Source: Planococcus maitriensis
Lineage (GTDB): Bacteria > Bacillota > Bacilli > Bacillales_A > Planococcaceae
DNA: 64,000 nt
Reading direction: 5' to 3'
NCBI RefSeq assembly: GCF_003289925.1
Contig: NZ_QLZQ01000003.1
Span: 286,189-350,188 of the forward strand
Shown here: positions 1 to 8,383 of the stretch, in pieces
Layout: each line of letters opens with the position of its first letter
Position numbering within the stretch: position 1 is the stretch's first letter
The notes under the pieces: generated by a model
Database searches by the model: none
Seen by the model: the letters and a program-made list of their open reading frames with translations, nothing else
What the model was told of the DNA's origin: nothing
Position numbers and translations under genes: made by a program

Positions 1-6
1 TTTTGC

Positions 7-531
7 TTATGCTGGGTTCGCTTGGATTTCCAAGTTCAATTTGATGTCTTCGCCGACAAGCACGCCGCCTGTTTCAAGCGCTTGGTTCCATGTCAAACCG
101 AAATCTTTGCGGTTGATTTTGCCGTTGACGTTGTAAGCAACAACTTCAACGCCCCACGGGTTGGTAGCTTTGCCGCCGTATTCCGCTTCGAATTTCGCTG
201 GGCGGGTCACGCCTTTGATCGTCAAATCGCCTTCGAGTTCATATTCGTCATCGTCTTTTTTGCGGATATCGGTTGCGTTGAACGTAATGTATGGATGCTG
301 CTCAGCGTCGAAGAAATCTGCAGAGCGCAAGTGGTTGTCGCGGTCTTCATTATTGGTGTCGATGCTTGTTACGTCAATTTTGAAATCGATCAATGCATTT
401 TCAAGGTTGTTTTCATCTGCTTCCACCTGTGCTTCGTATGAAGCGAAAGAGCCTTTCACTTTTGAGATCATCATGTGTTTCACGGAAAATCCGATTTCTG
501 AATGCGCTTGGTCTACTGTCCATTTTTTCAT
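7..531 (-). CDS. YceI family protein
   Basis: A 174-residue protein of the YceI-like family, whose members form a lipocalin-like beta barrel that binds amphiphilic or isoprenoid molecules. The start MKKWTVDQAHSEIGFSVKHM is the usual opening of cytoplasmic Bacillales members. Family features visible are 'SADFFDAEQHPYITF' and 'DLTIKGVTRPAKFE'. No signal peptide is seen, unlike E. coli YceI. The ATG at 529-531 was chosen because GGAGGAATTACTC precedes it. It is divergent from murB and has a strong sigma-A promoter at 566-594 whose spacer carries a degenerate copy of the MhqR-type palindrome found at 14879. The cellular role is not known from sequence. Confidence 0.9.
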   Translation of the reverse strand: MKKWTVDQAHSEIGFSVKHMMISKVKGSFASYEAQVEADENNLENALIDFKIDVTSIDTNNEDRDNHLRSADFFDAEQHPYITFNATDIRKKDDDEYELEGDLTIKGVTRPAKFEAEYGGKATNPWGVEVVAYNVNGKINRKDFGLTWNQALETGGVLVGEDIKLNLEIQANPA

Positions 532-565
532 GAGTAATTCCTCCAATTTCGTATGTGTTAGCCTT

Positions 566-594
566 ACTATAAACAATTAATATCTCGAAGTCAA
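566..594 (-). promoter_or_regulatory. sigma-A promoter of the YceI gene with MhqR-like half-site
   Basis: On the minus strand TTGACT (589-594) and TATAGT (566-571) are separated by exactly 17 nt. Positions 582-597 match the perfect palindrome at 14879-14894 at 12 of 16 bases, with one half (ATCTCGAA) intact. A repressor bound there would cover the -35 and spacer. Confidence 0.6.
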
Positions 595-733
595 TAGGTT
601 TTAATTAAAATAGTTTTAATTAGAGATAAAATTTATCCAGACTTTAGTCCTTAACAAGGCAATATCGCTTGTCAAAACATGATGAAAAATGGATACTATT
701 AAGAGCGAAAAGTTTAGAAGGGATTTGCTTGGA

Positions 734-1651
734 ATGATGAAAGAAACTTGGTTGGCGGATTTGCGCCGTTTTGTGGCAGAAGATCACGTCAAAATGGACG
801 AGCCTTTGCATTTGCATACATTGACGAAAATGGGCGGGCCGGCCGATATATTTGTAGCACCGACAACTGAAGATGAAGTAGCTTATACAGTAAAATACGC
901 ATATGACAATGAGATCCCACTTTTGATGCTTGGGAACGGTTCTAATATGGTCGTCCGTGATGGCGGCGTCCGTGGAATCGTGCTGACATTCAAGAAGCTG
1001 GACGGCATCATGATCAATGGCACAACAGTAATTGCCCAAGGCGGCGCAGACATTAAGAAAGTATCGCGCGCAGCAGCTGACGGCCAGCTGACAGGCTTGG
1101 AATTCGCTTGTGGCATCCCTGGCTCGATCGGCGGCGCGATGGCGATGAACGCTGGCGCATACGGCGGCGAGATCAAAGACGTTATCGTCCGGGCGACCGT
1201 CTTGACAAAAGAAGGCGAAAAGCTGGTCTTGACGAAAGACGAGCTGGAACTCGGCTACCGGAAAAGCATCATCACGAAAAAAGGCTTTTATGTCCTGGCT
1301 GCCGAGTTCGGCCTCGAAATCGGCGAGCAGCGGGTCATTGATGCCAAAATGTCTGATTTGACTTTCCAGCGCGAAAGCAAGCAGCCGCTTGAATTCCCTT
1401 CTGCAGGAAGTGTCTTTAAACGGCCGCCTGGCAATTTTGCCGGCAAGCTGATCCAGGAAAGTGGATTGCAGGGCAGAGGGTTTGGCGGCGCGGAAGTTTC
1501 GACAAAGCACGCCGGATTTATCGTCAACAAAAACAACGCGACAGCCAATGACTATATCCAGACCATTGAAATGGTGAAAAAAGCGGTATTCGAGAAATTC
1601 GGCATCGATTTGGAGCTTGAAGTGAAAATCGTCGGCGAAGATATGGCTTGA
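734..1651 (+). CDS. murB: UDP-N-acetylenolpyruvoylglucosamine reductase MurB
   Basis: MurB is a cytoplasmic FAD enzyme that uses NADPH to reduce UDP-GlcNAc-enolpyruvate to UDP-MurNAc, the second committed step of peptidoglycan precursor synthesis. Visible hallmarks are the FAD-binding segment 'GNGSNMVVRDGGVRGIVL', the 'PGSIGGAMAMNAGAYGGEI' loop, and 'PSAGSVFKRP', which holds the active-site serine typical of the short (type II) enzymes. The length of 305 residues fits the family. The ATG at 734 is preferred because AGAAGGGA lies about 10 nt upstream; an in-frame ATG at 689 has no such site. It is a single-gene unit closed by the terminator at 1660-1692. Confidence 0.95.
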   Translation: MMKETWLADLRRFVAEDHVKMDEPLHLHTLTKMGGPADIFVAPTTEDEVAYTVKYAYDNEIPLLMLGNGSNMVVRDGGVRGIVLTFKKLDGIMINGTTVIAQGGADIKKVSRAAADGQLTGLEFACGIPGSIGGAMAMNAGAYGGEIKDVIVRATVLTKEGEKLVLTKDELELGYRKSIITKKGFYVLAAEFGLEIGEQRVIDAKMSDLTFQRESKQPLEFPSAGSVFKRPPGNFAGKLIQESGLQGRGFGGAEVSTKHAGFIVNKNNATANDYIQTIEMVKKAVFEKFGIDLELEVKIVGEDMA

Positions 1652-1659
1652 TGCAAGTG

Positions 1660-1692
1660 AGCGGCACTCCTTATACGGAGTGTCGCTTTTTT
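1660..1692 (+). terminator. intrinsic terminator after murB
   Basis: AGCGGCACTCC and GGAGTGTCGCT form an 11-bp stem (one G-T pair) around TTATAC, followed by six T. Confidence 0.85.
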
Positions 1693-1709
1693 AATTAGAG
1701 CCATTATTA

Positions 1710-1718
1710 TGGTATAAT
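1710..1718 (+). promoter_or_regulatory. extended -10 promoter of the CPA1 antiporter gene
   Basis: TGGTATAAT at 1710-1718 is an extended -10 element. The -35 position (1690-1695, TTTAAT) is poor. It lies 26 nt before the GTG start at 1744. Confidence 0.5.
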
Positions 1719-1743
1719 GAATTCAAAGTAATTTACGGAGTAG

Positions 1744-3228
1744 GTGGTCAATATACAGAGCTTTAGTGTAGACGGTATAATCCTGATCGGTGGAATTTTC
1801 CTCCTGGCTGGCGTCTTGATGACGAAAGTATCGGCACGCGCCGGCGTTCCCTCGCTCGTTTTGTTTATGTTCCTCGGCATGGTGTTAGGCAGTGATGTTT
1901 CAGGCCTCATCTATTTCTCCAACGCAGAAATTGCCCAGATGGTCGGAATTGTCGCCCTCATTATTATCCTCTTCGAAGGTGGTTTACAAACCCAATGGAA
2001 GCATATCCGCCCGGTTCTTGGCGGTTCACTCGTCCTGGCGACGCTTGGGGTTTTGATCACGACAGGCATCGTAGCTGTCGCAGCGTACTATGTGTTTGAT
2101 TTGACTTGGCTGCAGGCCTTTTTGCTCGGCTCCATTGTCGGCTCGACGGATGCCGCAGCGGTCTTCTCGGTTCTCGCAGGCCAGAACATCAAATCCAAGA
2201 TTTCCTCAACGCTCGAAGCGGAGTCAGGAACGAACGACCCGATGGCGATGTTTTTGACCATTGCATTTGTTCAATTGATCATGATCCCGGAGTCATCGGT
2301 CTGGAACATGCTCGGCAGTTTCCTGCTTCAAATGGGGCTGGGATTGGTTCTTGGCCTGGCGCTTGGATTTTTCGCATCGTGGACCATCAATAGGATTCGG
2401 CTGGATGCCTCGGGGCTTTATGCGGTGCTTGCCGCAGGCTTTGCGATTTTCATCTATAGCTTTACGGCCGTCCTCGGCGGCAGCGGGCTGCTGGCGGTAT
2501 ACTTGGCGGCTCTTGTAATCGGGACGCGCGATTTGACGCATAGTTATTCGATCGTCTCCTTCCATGAAGGTTTCGCTTGGCTGATGCAGATCGTCATGTT
2601 CGTCATTCTCGGGCTTCTCGTCTTCCCAAGCCAATTGGCTGACTGGGATCTCATCTGGAAAGGGCTCGTGCTCTCATTCGTGTTGATTTTCATCGCGCGC
2701 CCGGTAGCTGTCTTCATCAGTACGGCGTTCTTCGATTATGATCTGAAAGAAAAGCTGTTCATGTCCTGGGCAGGGCTTCGCGGTGCGGTACCGATCGTTC
2801 TGGCGACGTTCCCGATGCTCGCCGGCATGGATAACAGCATCCTGTTTTTCAATATCGTTTCGTTTATCGTGCTGACGTCCGCTTTATTGCAAGGCTCGAC
2901 CATTCCATTCTTCGCGGAGAAGCTCGGTTTGAACGGGCGTCCGGTGCCAAAGCGCATCCATTCGCTGGAATTGGTATCGATGGATCGTGCCAATGCGGAA
3001 ATGCTGGAAGTCGAACTGTCCGAGAAATCGCCTTTTGCCGGCCAGTTGGTGCAGACGATCGGCCTTCCGAACCAGACCTTGATCAGCGCCATCATCCGTT
3101 CCGGCAAGCTCGTCATGCCGACCGGAACGACGCGTCTCAGAAAAGGCGATGTGCTGTATGTCCTTACCGAAAAGAAACAGGTGCCGAAAGTCAAATTGGT
3201 GCTTGGAGAAGAAGATTTCGTCAACTGA
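1744..3228 (+). CDS. potassium/proton antiporter, CPA1 family with TrkA-C domain
   Basis: A 494-residue membrane antiporter of the monovalent cation:proton antiporter-1 family, closest in layout to NhaP2/CvrA. About twelve hydrophobic segments cover residues 1-390, including 'LFEGGLQTQW' and 'GSIVGSTDAAAVFS', the latter with the ion-binding TDAAAV signature, and 'ESGTNDPMA'. A soluble RCK/TrkA-C-like domain follows at about 405-485 ('SPFAGQLVQTIGLPNQTLIS'), which in relatives senses nucleotides. The likely job is K+ or Na+ efflux against protons at high pH or osmolarity. The GTG start lies only 3 nt from GGAG, so the exact first codon is uncertain. A terminator follows directly. Confidence 0.88.
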   Translation: MVNIQSFSVDGIILIGGIFLLAGVLMTKVSARAGVPSLVLFMFLGMVLGSDVSGLIYFSNAEIAQMVGIVALIIILFEGGLQTQWKHIRPVLGGSLVLATLGVLITTGIVAVAAYYVFDLTWLQAFLLGSIVGSTDAAAVFSVLAGQNIKSKISSTLEAESGTNDPMAMFLTIAFVQLIMIPESSVWNMLGSFLLQMGLGLVLGLALGFFASWTINRIRLDASGLYAVLAAGFAIFIYSFTAVLGGSGLLAVYLAALVIGTRDLTHSYSIVSFHEGFAWLMQIVMFVILGLLVFPSQLADWDLIWKGLVLSFVLIFIARPVAVFISTAFFDYDLKEKLFMSWAGLRGAVPIVLATFPMLAGMDNSILFFNIVSFIVLTSALLQGSTIPFFAEKLGLNGRPVPKRIHSLELVSMDRANAEMLEVELSEKSPFAGQLVQTIGLPNQTLISAIIRSGKLVMPTGTTRLRKGDVLYVLTEKKQVPKVKLVLGEEDFVN

Positions 3229-3254
3229 GCTTGCCGCTTCGGCAGGCTTTTTTT
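3229..3254 (+). terminator. terminator after the antiporter gene
   Basis: GCTTGCCG and CGGCAGGC pair over CTT and are followed by seven T, immediately after the stop codon. Confidence 0.85.
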
Positions 3255-3314
3255 ATGCTGAGGAAGGATTTTCCACAACGCCGGTCGAATGAAAAGCAAA
3301 AAGGGGGAGTTGTC

Positions 3315-5669
3315 ATGAAGGGGAAGAAATGGGTGAAATGGTTGTTGGTCGCCTTGGGTTCACTTCTTGTGCTTGCGGCAGGTGTGCTCATTTTTGTAAA
3401 CGTTTACATTTCGAAGTCGAAGCCGGTCATCGAAGGGGAAATCGCCGTTCCAGTGCTGGAAGAAGAAGTAACGGTCGTACGGGATGATATCGGCGTGCCG
3501 CATATCCGGGCAGAAAGCGATGCGGATTTGTACAGGGCGCAAGGGTATGTGCAGGCGCAGGACCGTTTGTTCCAGATGGATCTATCGAGAAGGCAGGCGA
3601 GTGGACGTTTGGCTGAAGTGATCGGCGAAGCCGCTGTCGATACCGATAAATATTTCCGCACTTTCAGCTTGCGCCGTGCTGGGGAAGCGTCTTGGTCTGG
3701 CTACGGGGAAGAAGCGAAACAAGTGCTTGAGTGGTATGCGCAAGGCGTCAATGCGTATATCGATGAAGCGAAAGAAGAGGGGCGCCTCAGCTATGAATTC
3801 GCGCTGCTCGGCTACGAACCCGAACCGTGGACGCCTGTTGATTCCTTGGCAATCGGCAAGTTCATGGCCTATGATCTCGGCGGCCATTGGAATTCGCTTG
3901 CGGTCCGGCATTGGGCGTTGAATGAATTCCCGGAAGACAAAGCGCGTGAATTGTTCATCCGCTACCCGGAAGATGCGCCTGCGATTTTGGCAGCCAATAA
4001 AAAACAGCCGGTCACAGTCGCCGGTGCTTTCGATCCGTCAGTCATCCCGCCAGAGTTCAATGGCAGCAATAACTGGGTCGTGTCGGGGGACAAGACGGAA
4101 AGCGGGCTGCCGCTACTAGCAGACGATCCACATCTCGGCCTCAGCACGCCGTCGATTTGGTACCAGATGCATCTGGAGTCCCCTGAACAAAATGTCAGCG
4201 GCGTCATCTTCGCGGGCATCCCGGGAATCATTCTCGGGCATAACGAACAGATCGCATGGGGCGTGACGAATGTCGGGCCGGATGTGCAGGATCTATATAT
4301 TGAAACGCCAAACCCTGACGATCCGACACAGTTCCGTTATGAAGGAAAGTGGGAGCAAGCGCAAGTGCTGGATGAGCCGATCCGGGTGAAAGACGGAGAG
4401 ACGGTCGATTTTGAAGTGCTCGTCACCCGCCACGGCCCGATCGTGTCGCCGGTCTTATATGAAGAAGAAGAGCCTTCCGCCGTCTTTTCCATGCAGTGGA
4501 CCGCGCTTGAGCCGACGCTCGAACTGCAGGCCGTATTGAATTTCAATAAAGCGGGGAACTGGGAACAATTCGAAACAGCTTTGGAAGATTTCCAGGCGCC
4601 TGCACAGAATTTTGTATTCGCATCGACTGACGGCACCATTGCATACAAAGCGAACGGGCGTATTCCAATCCGCAAGCAAGGCGACGGGCAATTGCCGGTG
4701 CCGGGTGATTCTGCTGAATATGGCTGGGACGGCTATGTGCCGTTCGATGAATTGCCGCGTTCGGTCAATCCGGAATCCGGCTTTATCGCGACCGCCAATA
4801 ACCAAGTCATAGATGATAGCTACCCGTACCATATTACGGATTTCTGGGCGCAGCCTTATCGCTATGAGCGCATTGCAGAAGTGCTCGAAGGGAACGATAA
4901 ACTGACTGCGGAAGACATGATGGCCTTGCAGATGGACCAGAAAAATCTGTACGCTGCAGAATTTCTCGAAGGGATGATGGCGGAAGTCGAAAAACTGACG
5001 GATGAGCACCAAGAGCTATTCAGCATGCTGCGTGGCTGGGATCAGGTAGACGGCGCAGACCAGGCAGCGCCATTCGTGTTCCACACATGGATGCGGCAAT
5101 TGCCGGATACCTTATTCGAAGAACAATTTCCTGAGGATGTCTACGATATGCTGTCAGGCAAAAACCATATCACTGACGCTATGTTGCGCCAGGCTTTTGA
5201 AGGAGACGAGGGCGCATGGGTGCGTGAATATGGCGGCACTGGAAAATGGCTCGCTGATTCGCTCGATTTTGCTCTCGATGATATCGAAACAGCGCAAGGC
5301 AGCGATCCGCAAGATTGGGAATGGGGCGAATACCATCAGTTGACTTTCCCGCATCCTGTTGCGGGGGCTTCACCGATTCTCGAGCAGTTCTTGAATCCGG
5401 ACAAAGTGCCAGTGGGCGGCTCGAATATTACCGTGCAGGCAGCGGCCTTCAATGATGATGGAGATGTCGACCACGGGGCCTCTTGGCGTTTTGTGGCCGA
5501 CCTTGCCGATTTGTCGAAAGCCTATCACATTGTCGGGCCAGGGCTGAGCGGCCATGTAAAATCCGACTTTTTCCATAACCAAGTCGACAAATGGGCGCAA
5601 GGCGAGTTTCATGAAACCCGCATCGAAGGCGATGTGGAAGGAGCTGAATTAACGCTCATTCCTGAATAA
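3315..5669 (+). CDS. penicillin acylase family protein
   Basis: A 784-residue N-terminal-nucleophile hydrolase of the penicillin G acylase / acyl-homoserine-lactone acylase family. These are made as precursors, cut into alpha and beta chains, and hydrolyse amides of acyl side chains. One hydrophobic segment (about residues 7-27) exports it; the alpha chain follows ('DIGVPHIRAESDADLYRAQG', 'QDRLFQMDLSRRQASG'). The nucleophile is the serine of 'NGSNNWVVSG' (about residue 252) with the downstream 'LLADDPHLGL' motif. The ATG at 3315 has AAAGGGGGAG upstream. The substrate (beta-lactam, acyl amino acid or homoserine lactone) cannot be told from sequence. Confidence 0.9.
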   Translation: MKGKKWVKWLLVALGSLLVLAAGVLIFVNVYISKSKPVIEGEIAVPVLEEEVTVVRDDIGVPHIRAESDADLYRAQGYVQAQDRLFQMDLSRRQASGRLAEVIGEAAVDTDKYFRTFSLRRAGEASWSGYGEEAKQVLEWYAQGVNAYIDEAKEEGRLSYEFALLGYEPEPWTPVDSLAIGKFMAYDLGGHWNSLAVRHWALNEFPEDKARELFIRYPEDAPAILAANKKQPVTVAGAFDPSVIPPEFNGSNNWVVSGDKTESGLPLLADDPHLGLSTPSIWYQMHLESPEQNVSGVIFAGIPGIILGHNEQIAWGVTNVGPDVQDLYIETPNPDDPTQFRYEGKWEQAQVLDEPIRVKDGETVDFEVLVTRHGPIVSPVLYEEEEPSAVFSMQWTALEPTLELQAVLNFNKAGNWEQFETALEDFQAPAQNFVFASTDGTIAYKANGRIPIRKQGDGQLPVPGDSAEYGWDGYVPFDELPRSVNPESGFIATANNQVIDDSYPYHITDFWAQPYRYERIAEVLEGNDKLTAEDMMALQMDQKNLYAAEFLEGMMAEVEKLTDEHQELFSMLRGWDQVDGADQAAPFVFHTWMRQLPDTLFEEQFPEDVYDMLSGKNHITDAMLRQAFEGDEGAWVREYGGTGKWLADSLDFALDDIETAQGSDPQDWEWGEYHQLTFPHPVAGASPILEQFLNPDKVPVGGSNITVQAAAFNDDGDVDHGASWRFVADLADLSKAYHIVGPGLSGHVKSDFFHNQVDKWAQGEFHETRIEGDVEGAELTLIPE

Positions 5670-5701
5670 GGTATACTGGAGAAAAACGTTCGGGGGATTT
5701 T

Positions 5702-6055
5702 ATGAAAAACATATTGGCTGTAGGGTTTGGCGGCATGGCCGGATCGCTTCTCCGCACGGCTGTGTTTCAATTCGCCGGGGCGGGTCTGGGCTTGTGGCTT
5801 GCGAACATTGTCGGAAGTTTCATCATCGGCATCGCGGCAGCCCGATTGGTGAATCGTTCGGCGGGAACGCGGCTGTTCGTCTCGACCGGGCTGATTGGTT
5901 CGTTCACGAGTTTTTCGGCCTTTTCGGCGGATTGGTTCCGCTTGCTTGAATCGTCCTTATTAACAGGCATCATGTATGCCCTTGGCATGACGGCCGCATC
6001 AATTGTTGCAGCGGCTTTGGGGCTGCTGGCGGGGCGCAAGGGGGCGGTCGAATGA
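5702..6055 (+). CDS. crcB: fluoride exporter CrcB/Fluc, first subunit
   Basis: A 117-residue four-helix membrane protein of the CrcB/Fluc family of dual-topology fluoride channels, which let F- leave the cytoplasm. Typical motifs are 'GGMAGSLLRT', 'NIVGSFIIGI' and 'GLIGSFTSFSAFSAD' (family consensus GxxGxxTTFSTF). Its stop codon overlaps the ATG of a second crcB, so the two probably form an antiparallel heterodimer, as for paired Fluc genes in other Firmicutes. GGGGGATTTT precedes the ATG. The only 32 nt between this gene and the preceding one leave no room for a fluoride riboswitch. Confidence 0.92.
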   Translation: MKNILAVGFGGMAGSLLRTAVFQFAGAGLGLWLANIVGSFIIGIAAARLVNRSAGTRLFVSTGLIGSFTSFSAFSADWFRLLESSLLTGIMYALGMTAASIVAAALGLLAGRKGAVE

Positions 6056-6387
6056 TCAGCATCGCGATATTCGGCTTTCTTGGTGCCGTGGCCCGTTATC
6101 TCTGCTATATGGCGGTGGAGAATCGTGCGCGCCAGCCGAAACTTGCGACTTGGTTCGTCAACAGTCTCGGGTCGCTCATCATCGGCGCATGTCTCGGGGC
6201 AGGTGTGCCGGCGACCTTCGGAATCTTCGCGTTTCTCGGAGCCTTCACGACCTTTTCGACAATGGCGCTCGATAGCGTCAAGGATTTTGAAGACGGTCAT
6301 TGGAAGCAAGGCATCTTTTATATTTCCGCGACGCTTGTTTCCGGCTTGCTGCTGTTTGCTGCCGGTTATTCAATTGCTTCTATGTAA
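6052..6387 (+). CDS. crcB: fluoride exporter CrcB/Fluc, second subunit
   Basis: The partner of the upstream crcB: 111 residues, four membrane segments, with 'GAVARYLCYMAVENR', 'TWFVNSLGSLIIG' and the channel-lining 'FLGAFTTFSTMALDS'. The start overlaps the preceding stop by 4 nt (ATGA), so translation is coupled. Paralogue pairs of this kind have opposite membrane orientation in studied species; that is inferred here from family knowledge, not shown. The terminator at 6394 closes the operon. Confidence 0.92.
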   Translation: MISIAIFGFLGAVARYLCYMAVENRARQPKLATWFVNSLGSLIIGACLGAGVPATFGIFAFLGAFTTFSTMALDSVKDFEDGHWKQGIFYISATLVSGLLLFAAGYSIASM

Positions 6388-6393
6388 AAAAAA

Positions 6394-6422
6394 CGTTCCG
6401 CTGAAGAAGCGGAACAGTTTTT
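6394..6422 (+). terminator. terminator after the crcB pair
   Basis: GTTCCGCT and AGCGGAAC pair over a GAAGA loop, flanked by A-run and T-run. Nearly the same hairpin recurs at 6732-6772. Confidence 0.85.
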
Positions 6423-6510
6423 CTGCGCGTTGAAGAAGTCTATTAATTAGTTATGAATTAAAATGACATCATCTTTTCAACATTCAAAATCAATGATCTA
6501 TCTAAGTATT

Positions 6511-6705
6511 TGGAGAAGCGTTCGCTCGACTCCTGTGGATCAGCGAGACGACCGAGACCCCGTAAGGAATGAATGAGCGAAGCTTAGCTGAGAACATTCA
6601 TTTGCGACGCATCTGCCACGCAGATGTGGGAGCACAAGGGTTTCGAAGCGACTGAGGAGGCTTGGGCGCGAGCCCACGGAAAGCGAGCGGTAAGCTTCGG
6701 AAAAT
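6511..6705. repeat. Bacillales-type intergenic repeat split by another element
   Basis: The 358-bp gap between the crcB terminator and the next gene's terminator holds a sequence whose two outer parts, 6511-6562 ('CTCGACTCCTGTGG', 'GAGACCCCG') and 6643-6705 ('GAGGAGGCT', 'CACGGAAAGCGAGCGG'), resemble the left and right halves of an imperfect intergenic repeat common in Bacillus relatives (recognised from memory). Between them lie about 80 nt (6563-6642) that include an inverted repeat found twice more at 26.1 and 26.4 kb. No gene is supported here. Confidence 0.6.
6596..6634. repeat. interspersed hairpin repeat, copy 1
   Basis: ATTCATTTGCGACG followed by CATCTGC-CAC-GCAGATG (6610-6626) and TGGGAGCA. 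Copies 2 (26090) and 3 (26430) differ mainly in the 2-3 nt loop. Confidence 0.75.
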
Positions 6706-6731
6706 ACGACTTCTTCACTTTCACGACACAC

Positions 6732-6772
6732 AAAAAAACCGTTCCACTGAAGAAGCGGAACGGTTTTTTTTT
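6732..6772. terminator. bidirectional terminator before the P1 peptidase gene end
   Basis: AACCGTTCC and GGAACGGTT pair, with an A-run before and a run of nine T after, so it can act on both strands. It serves the minus-strand P1 peptidase gene ending at 6781. Confidence 0.85.
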
Positions 6773-6780
6773 GTGTTTTT

Positions 6781-7779
6781 TTATTCGAACAAGCCTTTTT
6801 CGACGACGCGTCCCATGCGCCCAGAAGTGGTTTCGGCATGGAATAGTGATTGATAGACCGCTTCTTCCGTTGATTCGATCACGCCTTGGAACAGCCCCGC
6901 CATCACTTCGTGGTCATCGCGCAATATCCGTAAATCGGTAAAAGGCGATTGCTGCTGGTGGGGAATTGTATAGGCGGTGGAGAAGGCGATGATGATGTCC
7001 CCTGAGCCGTTATGTACATGCGTGCCGGTGCGGCCAAGCCCGATCGCCGCTCGTTTGGCGAGCCGCTTCAGCTGGCGGCTATCAAGCGGTGCATCGGTGG
7101 CGATGACGATGATGACGGATCCGTCTGGCCGCTGTTCCGGAGTATTTTCCGGCAGCCAATTGGCGATGGCAATTTCTTCTTTGCGCCCGAAATTGGTCAA
7201 AACGAATGCGCCGGCCGTGAACTGTTCATCCCCGTAATCCACAGTGCGTGAAGAAGAGCCGATGCCCCCTTTGACGCCATAGCAAATCATCCCTTTGCCA
7301 GCTCCGACAGCCCCTTGTGCAAAGTCAGCGGAAGCTGTGCGAATCGCCTCGGCGGCATGAAGAGGTTCGACCGCCATCCGCCGCATCGAATTTAAATAGC
7401 TGTCATTGCATTCGCCGACAAGCAAATTCAATGAGCTGGTCGAATCGCCGATCGATGGATTTTCAGCAAGCATATAGTCCATCGTCCCTTGCAGCACCGC
7501 TGCCACGCTGAAAGTATTGGTCAGCATGATCGGGGATTCGAGCACGCCAAGCTCATCGACCTGGATGAGCCCCGCGGTTTTGCCGAAGCCATTCAACACA
7601 AACGAGGCAGCAGGCGTTTTTTGTTCGAACCAGTTGCCAGCATGCGGCAGGATCGCGGTGACACCGGTGCAGACCGATTCCTCTTCATTGATCTTTTCAT
7701 TGAGTGTGACATGGCCTACTGTAACGCCCGGCACATCGGCGATGGAATTGCGTTTTCCTTTATGCATCATGATCCCCAT
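6781..7779 (-). CDS. P1 family (DmpA/S58) peptidase
   Basis: A 332-residue member of peptidase family S58, the DmpA/BapA aminopeptidases that release N-terminal residues from short or beta-peptides. Like other Ntn hydrolases they cut themselves before a nucleophilic serine, here the Gly-Ser of 'DGSVIIVIATDAPL' (serine about residue 221). Other family segments are 'SIADVPGVTVGH', 'TGVTAILPH' and 'GAVGAGKGM...GIGSSSR'. The ATG at 7777-7779 has AGGAAAACAGA upstream; in-frame starts further upstream lack a site. It lies 84 nt downstream of the usp gene on the same strand and may be cotranscribed with it. Confidence 0.88.
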   Translation of the reverse strand: MGIMMHKGKRNSIADVPGVTVGHVTLNEKINEEESVCTGVTAILPHAGNWFEQKTPAASFVLNGFGKTAGLIQVDELGVLESPIMLTNTFSVAAVLQGTMDYMLAENPSIGDSTSSLNLLVGECNDSYLNSMRRMAVEPLHAAEAIRTASADFAQGAVGAGKGMICYGVKGGIGSSSRTVDYGDEQFTAGAFVLTNFGRKEEIAIANWLPENTPEQRPDGSVIIVIATDAPLDSRQLKRLAKRAAIGLGRTGTHVHNGSGDIIIAFSTAYTIPHQQQSPFTDLRILRDDHEVMAGLFQGVIESTEEAVYQSLFHAETTSGRMGRVVEKGLFE

Positions 7780-7863
7780 TTCTGTTTTCCTGCATGATAG
7801 GCTACGGATTCCGATGTTGTTCAACAATGTGGAATCGAACAGCTCCACAGAATGTAGTTTTCT

Positions 7864-8283
7864 TTACTTGATGACCAGGACCGGCACTTTGACACGCTTT
7901 GCCACTTTATGGCTGACGCTGCCGAGCACAAATTCCTGAACAGGATTCAAGCCACGGCTGCCGATGATGACGATATCGTATGGATGTTCGTTCGCATGGG
8001 AGACGATGGCTGGCCCAGGTGCACCGTGGACAATAACGCTTTTCACACGGACGCCTGCCTGGTGGAAGATATCTTCGAAGGGCTCAAGATAATCGCGAGC
8101 GGCTTCGGCTATTTGCTCACTTGTGAGCCCGCGATTGCTTTCCTTTTCGGATTTTCCGTAATCGACGGCACAAATAATGGTCACTTGTGCTTCAGGCGTG
8201 CCTTCAACGAGTTGAATTGCATGTTGTGCAGCGCGTTTTGAGTGATCAGATCCATCGATGGCGACCAATACGTGTTGGTACAT
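7864..8283 (-). CDS. universal stress protein, UspA family
   Basis: A 139-residue single-domain UspA protein. The fold opens with 'YQHVLVAIDGSDHSKRAAQH', and the C-terminal ATP-binding motif G-2x-G-9x-G-S/T is seen as 'GSRGLNPVQEFVLGSVSHKV', so it is of the nucleotide-binding, dimer-forming class. Such proteins aid survival of starvation and oxidative stress; the exact role is unknown. The ATG at 8281-8283 has AGGAGAG upstream. No sigma-B-like promoter was found in front of it. Confidence 0.93.
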   Translation of the reverse strand: MYQHVLVAIDGSDHSKRAAQHAIQLVEGTPEAQVTIICAVDYGKSEKESNRGLTSEQIAEAARDYLEPFEDIFHQAGVRVKSVIVHGAPGPAIVSHANEHPYDIVIIGSRGLNPVQEFVLGSVSHKVAKRVKVPVLVIK

Positions 8284-8367
8284 AATTCGTCTCTCCTGTT
8301 CTGTGGTTTCGGTGTTTTCAATAGTATAGCATTTACTGAATTGCAAGCGGGTAGTAGTGTTTTTCAT

Positions 8368-8383
8368 TCAAATGGGCATTTGA
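8368..8383. promoter_or_regulatory. CadC operator, palindrome overlapping the cad -35
   Basis: TCAAATG-GG-CATTTGA is a perfect 7-2-7 palindrome, the form expected for ArsR/SmtB metal sensors. It overlaps the -35 of the cadCA promoter at 8380. Confidence 0.7.

Noticed and set aside
644..1510. A 288-codon open frame on the minus strand
   Set aside because: Antisense to murB, no start signal and no recognisable motif.
5670..5701. Expected fluoride riboswitch before the crcB pair
   Set aside because: Only 32 nt separate the genes, too short for the crcB riboswitch fold, and no matching sequence is present.
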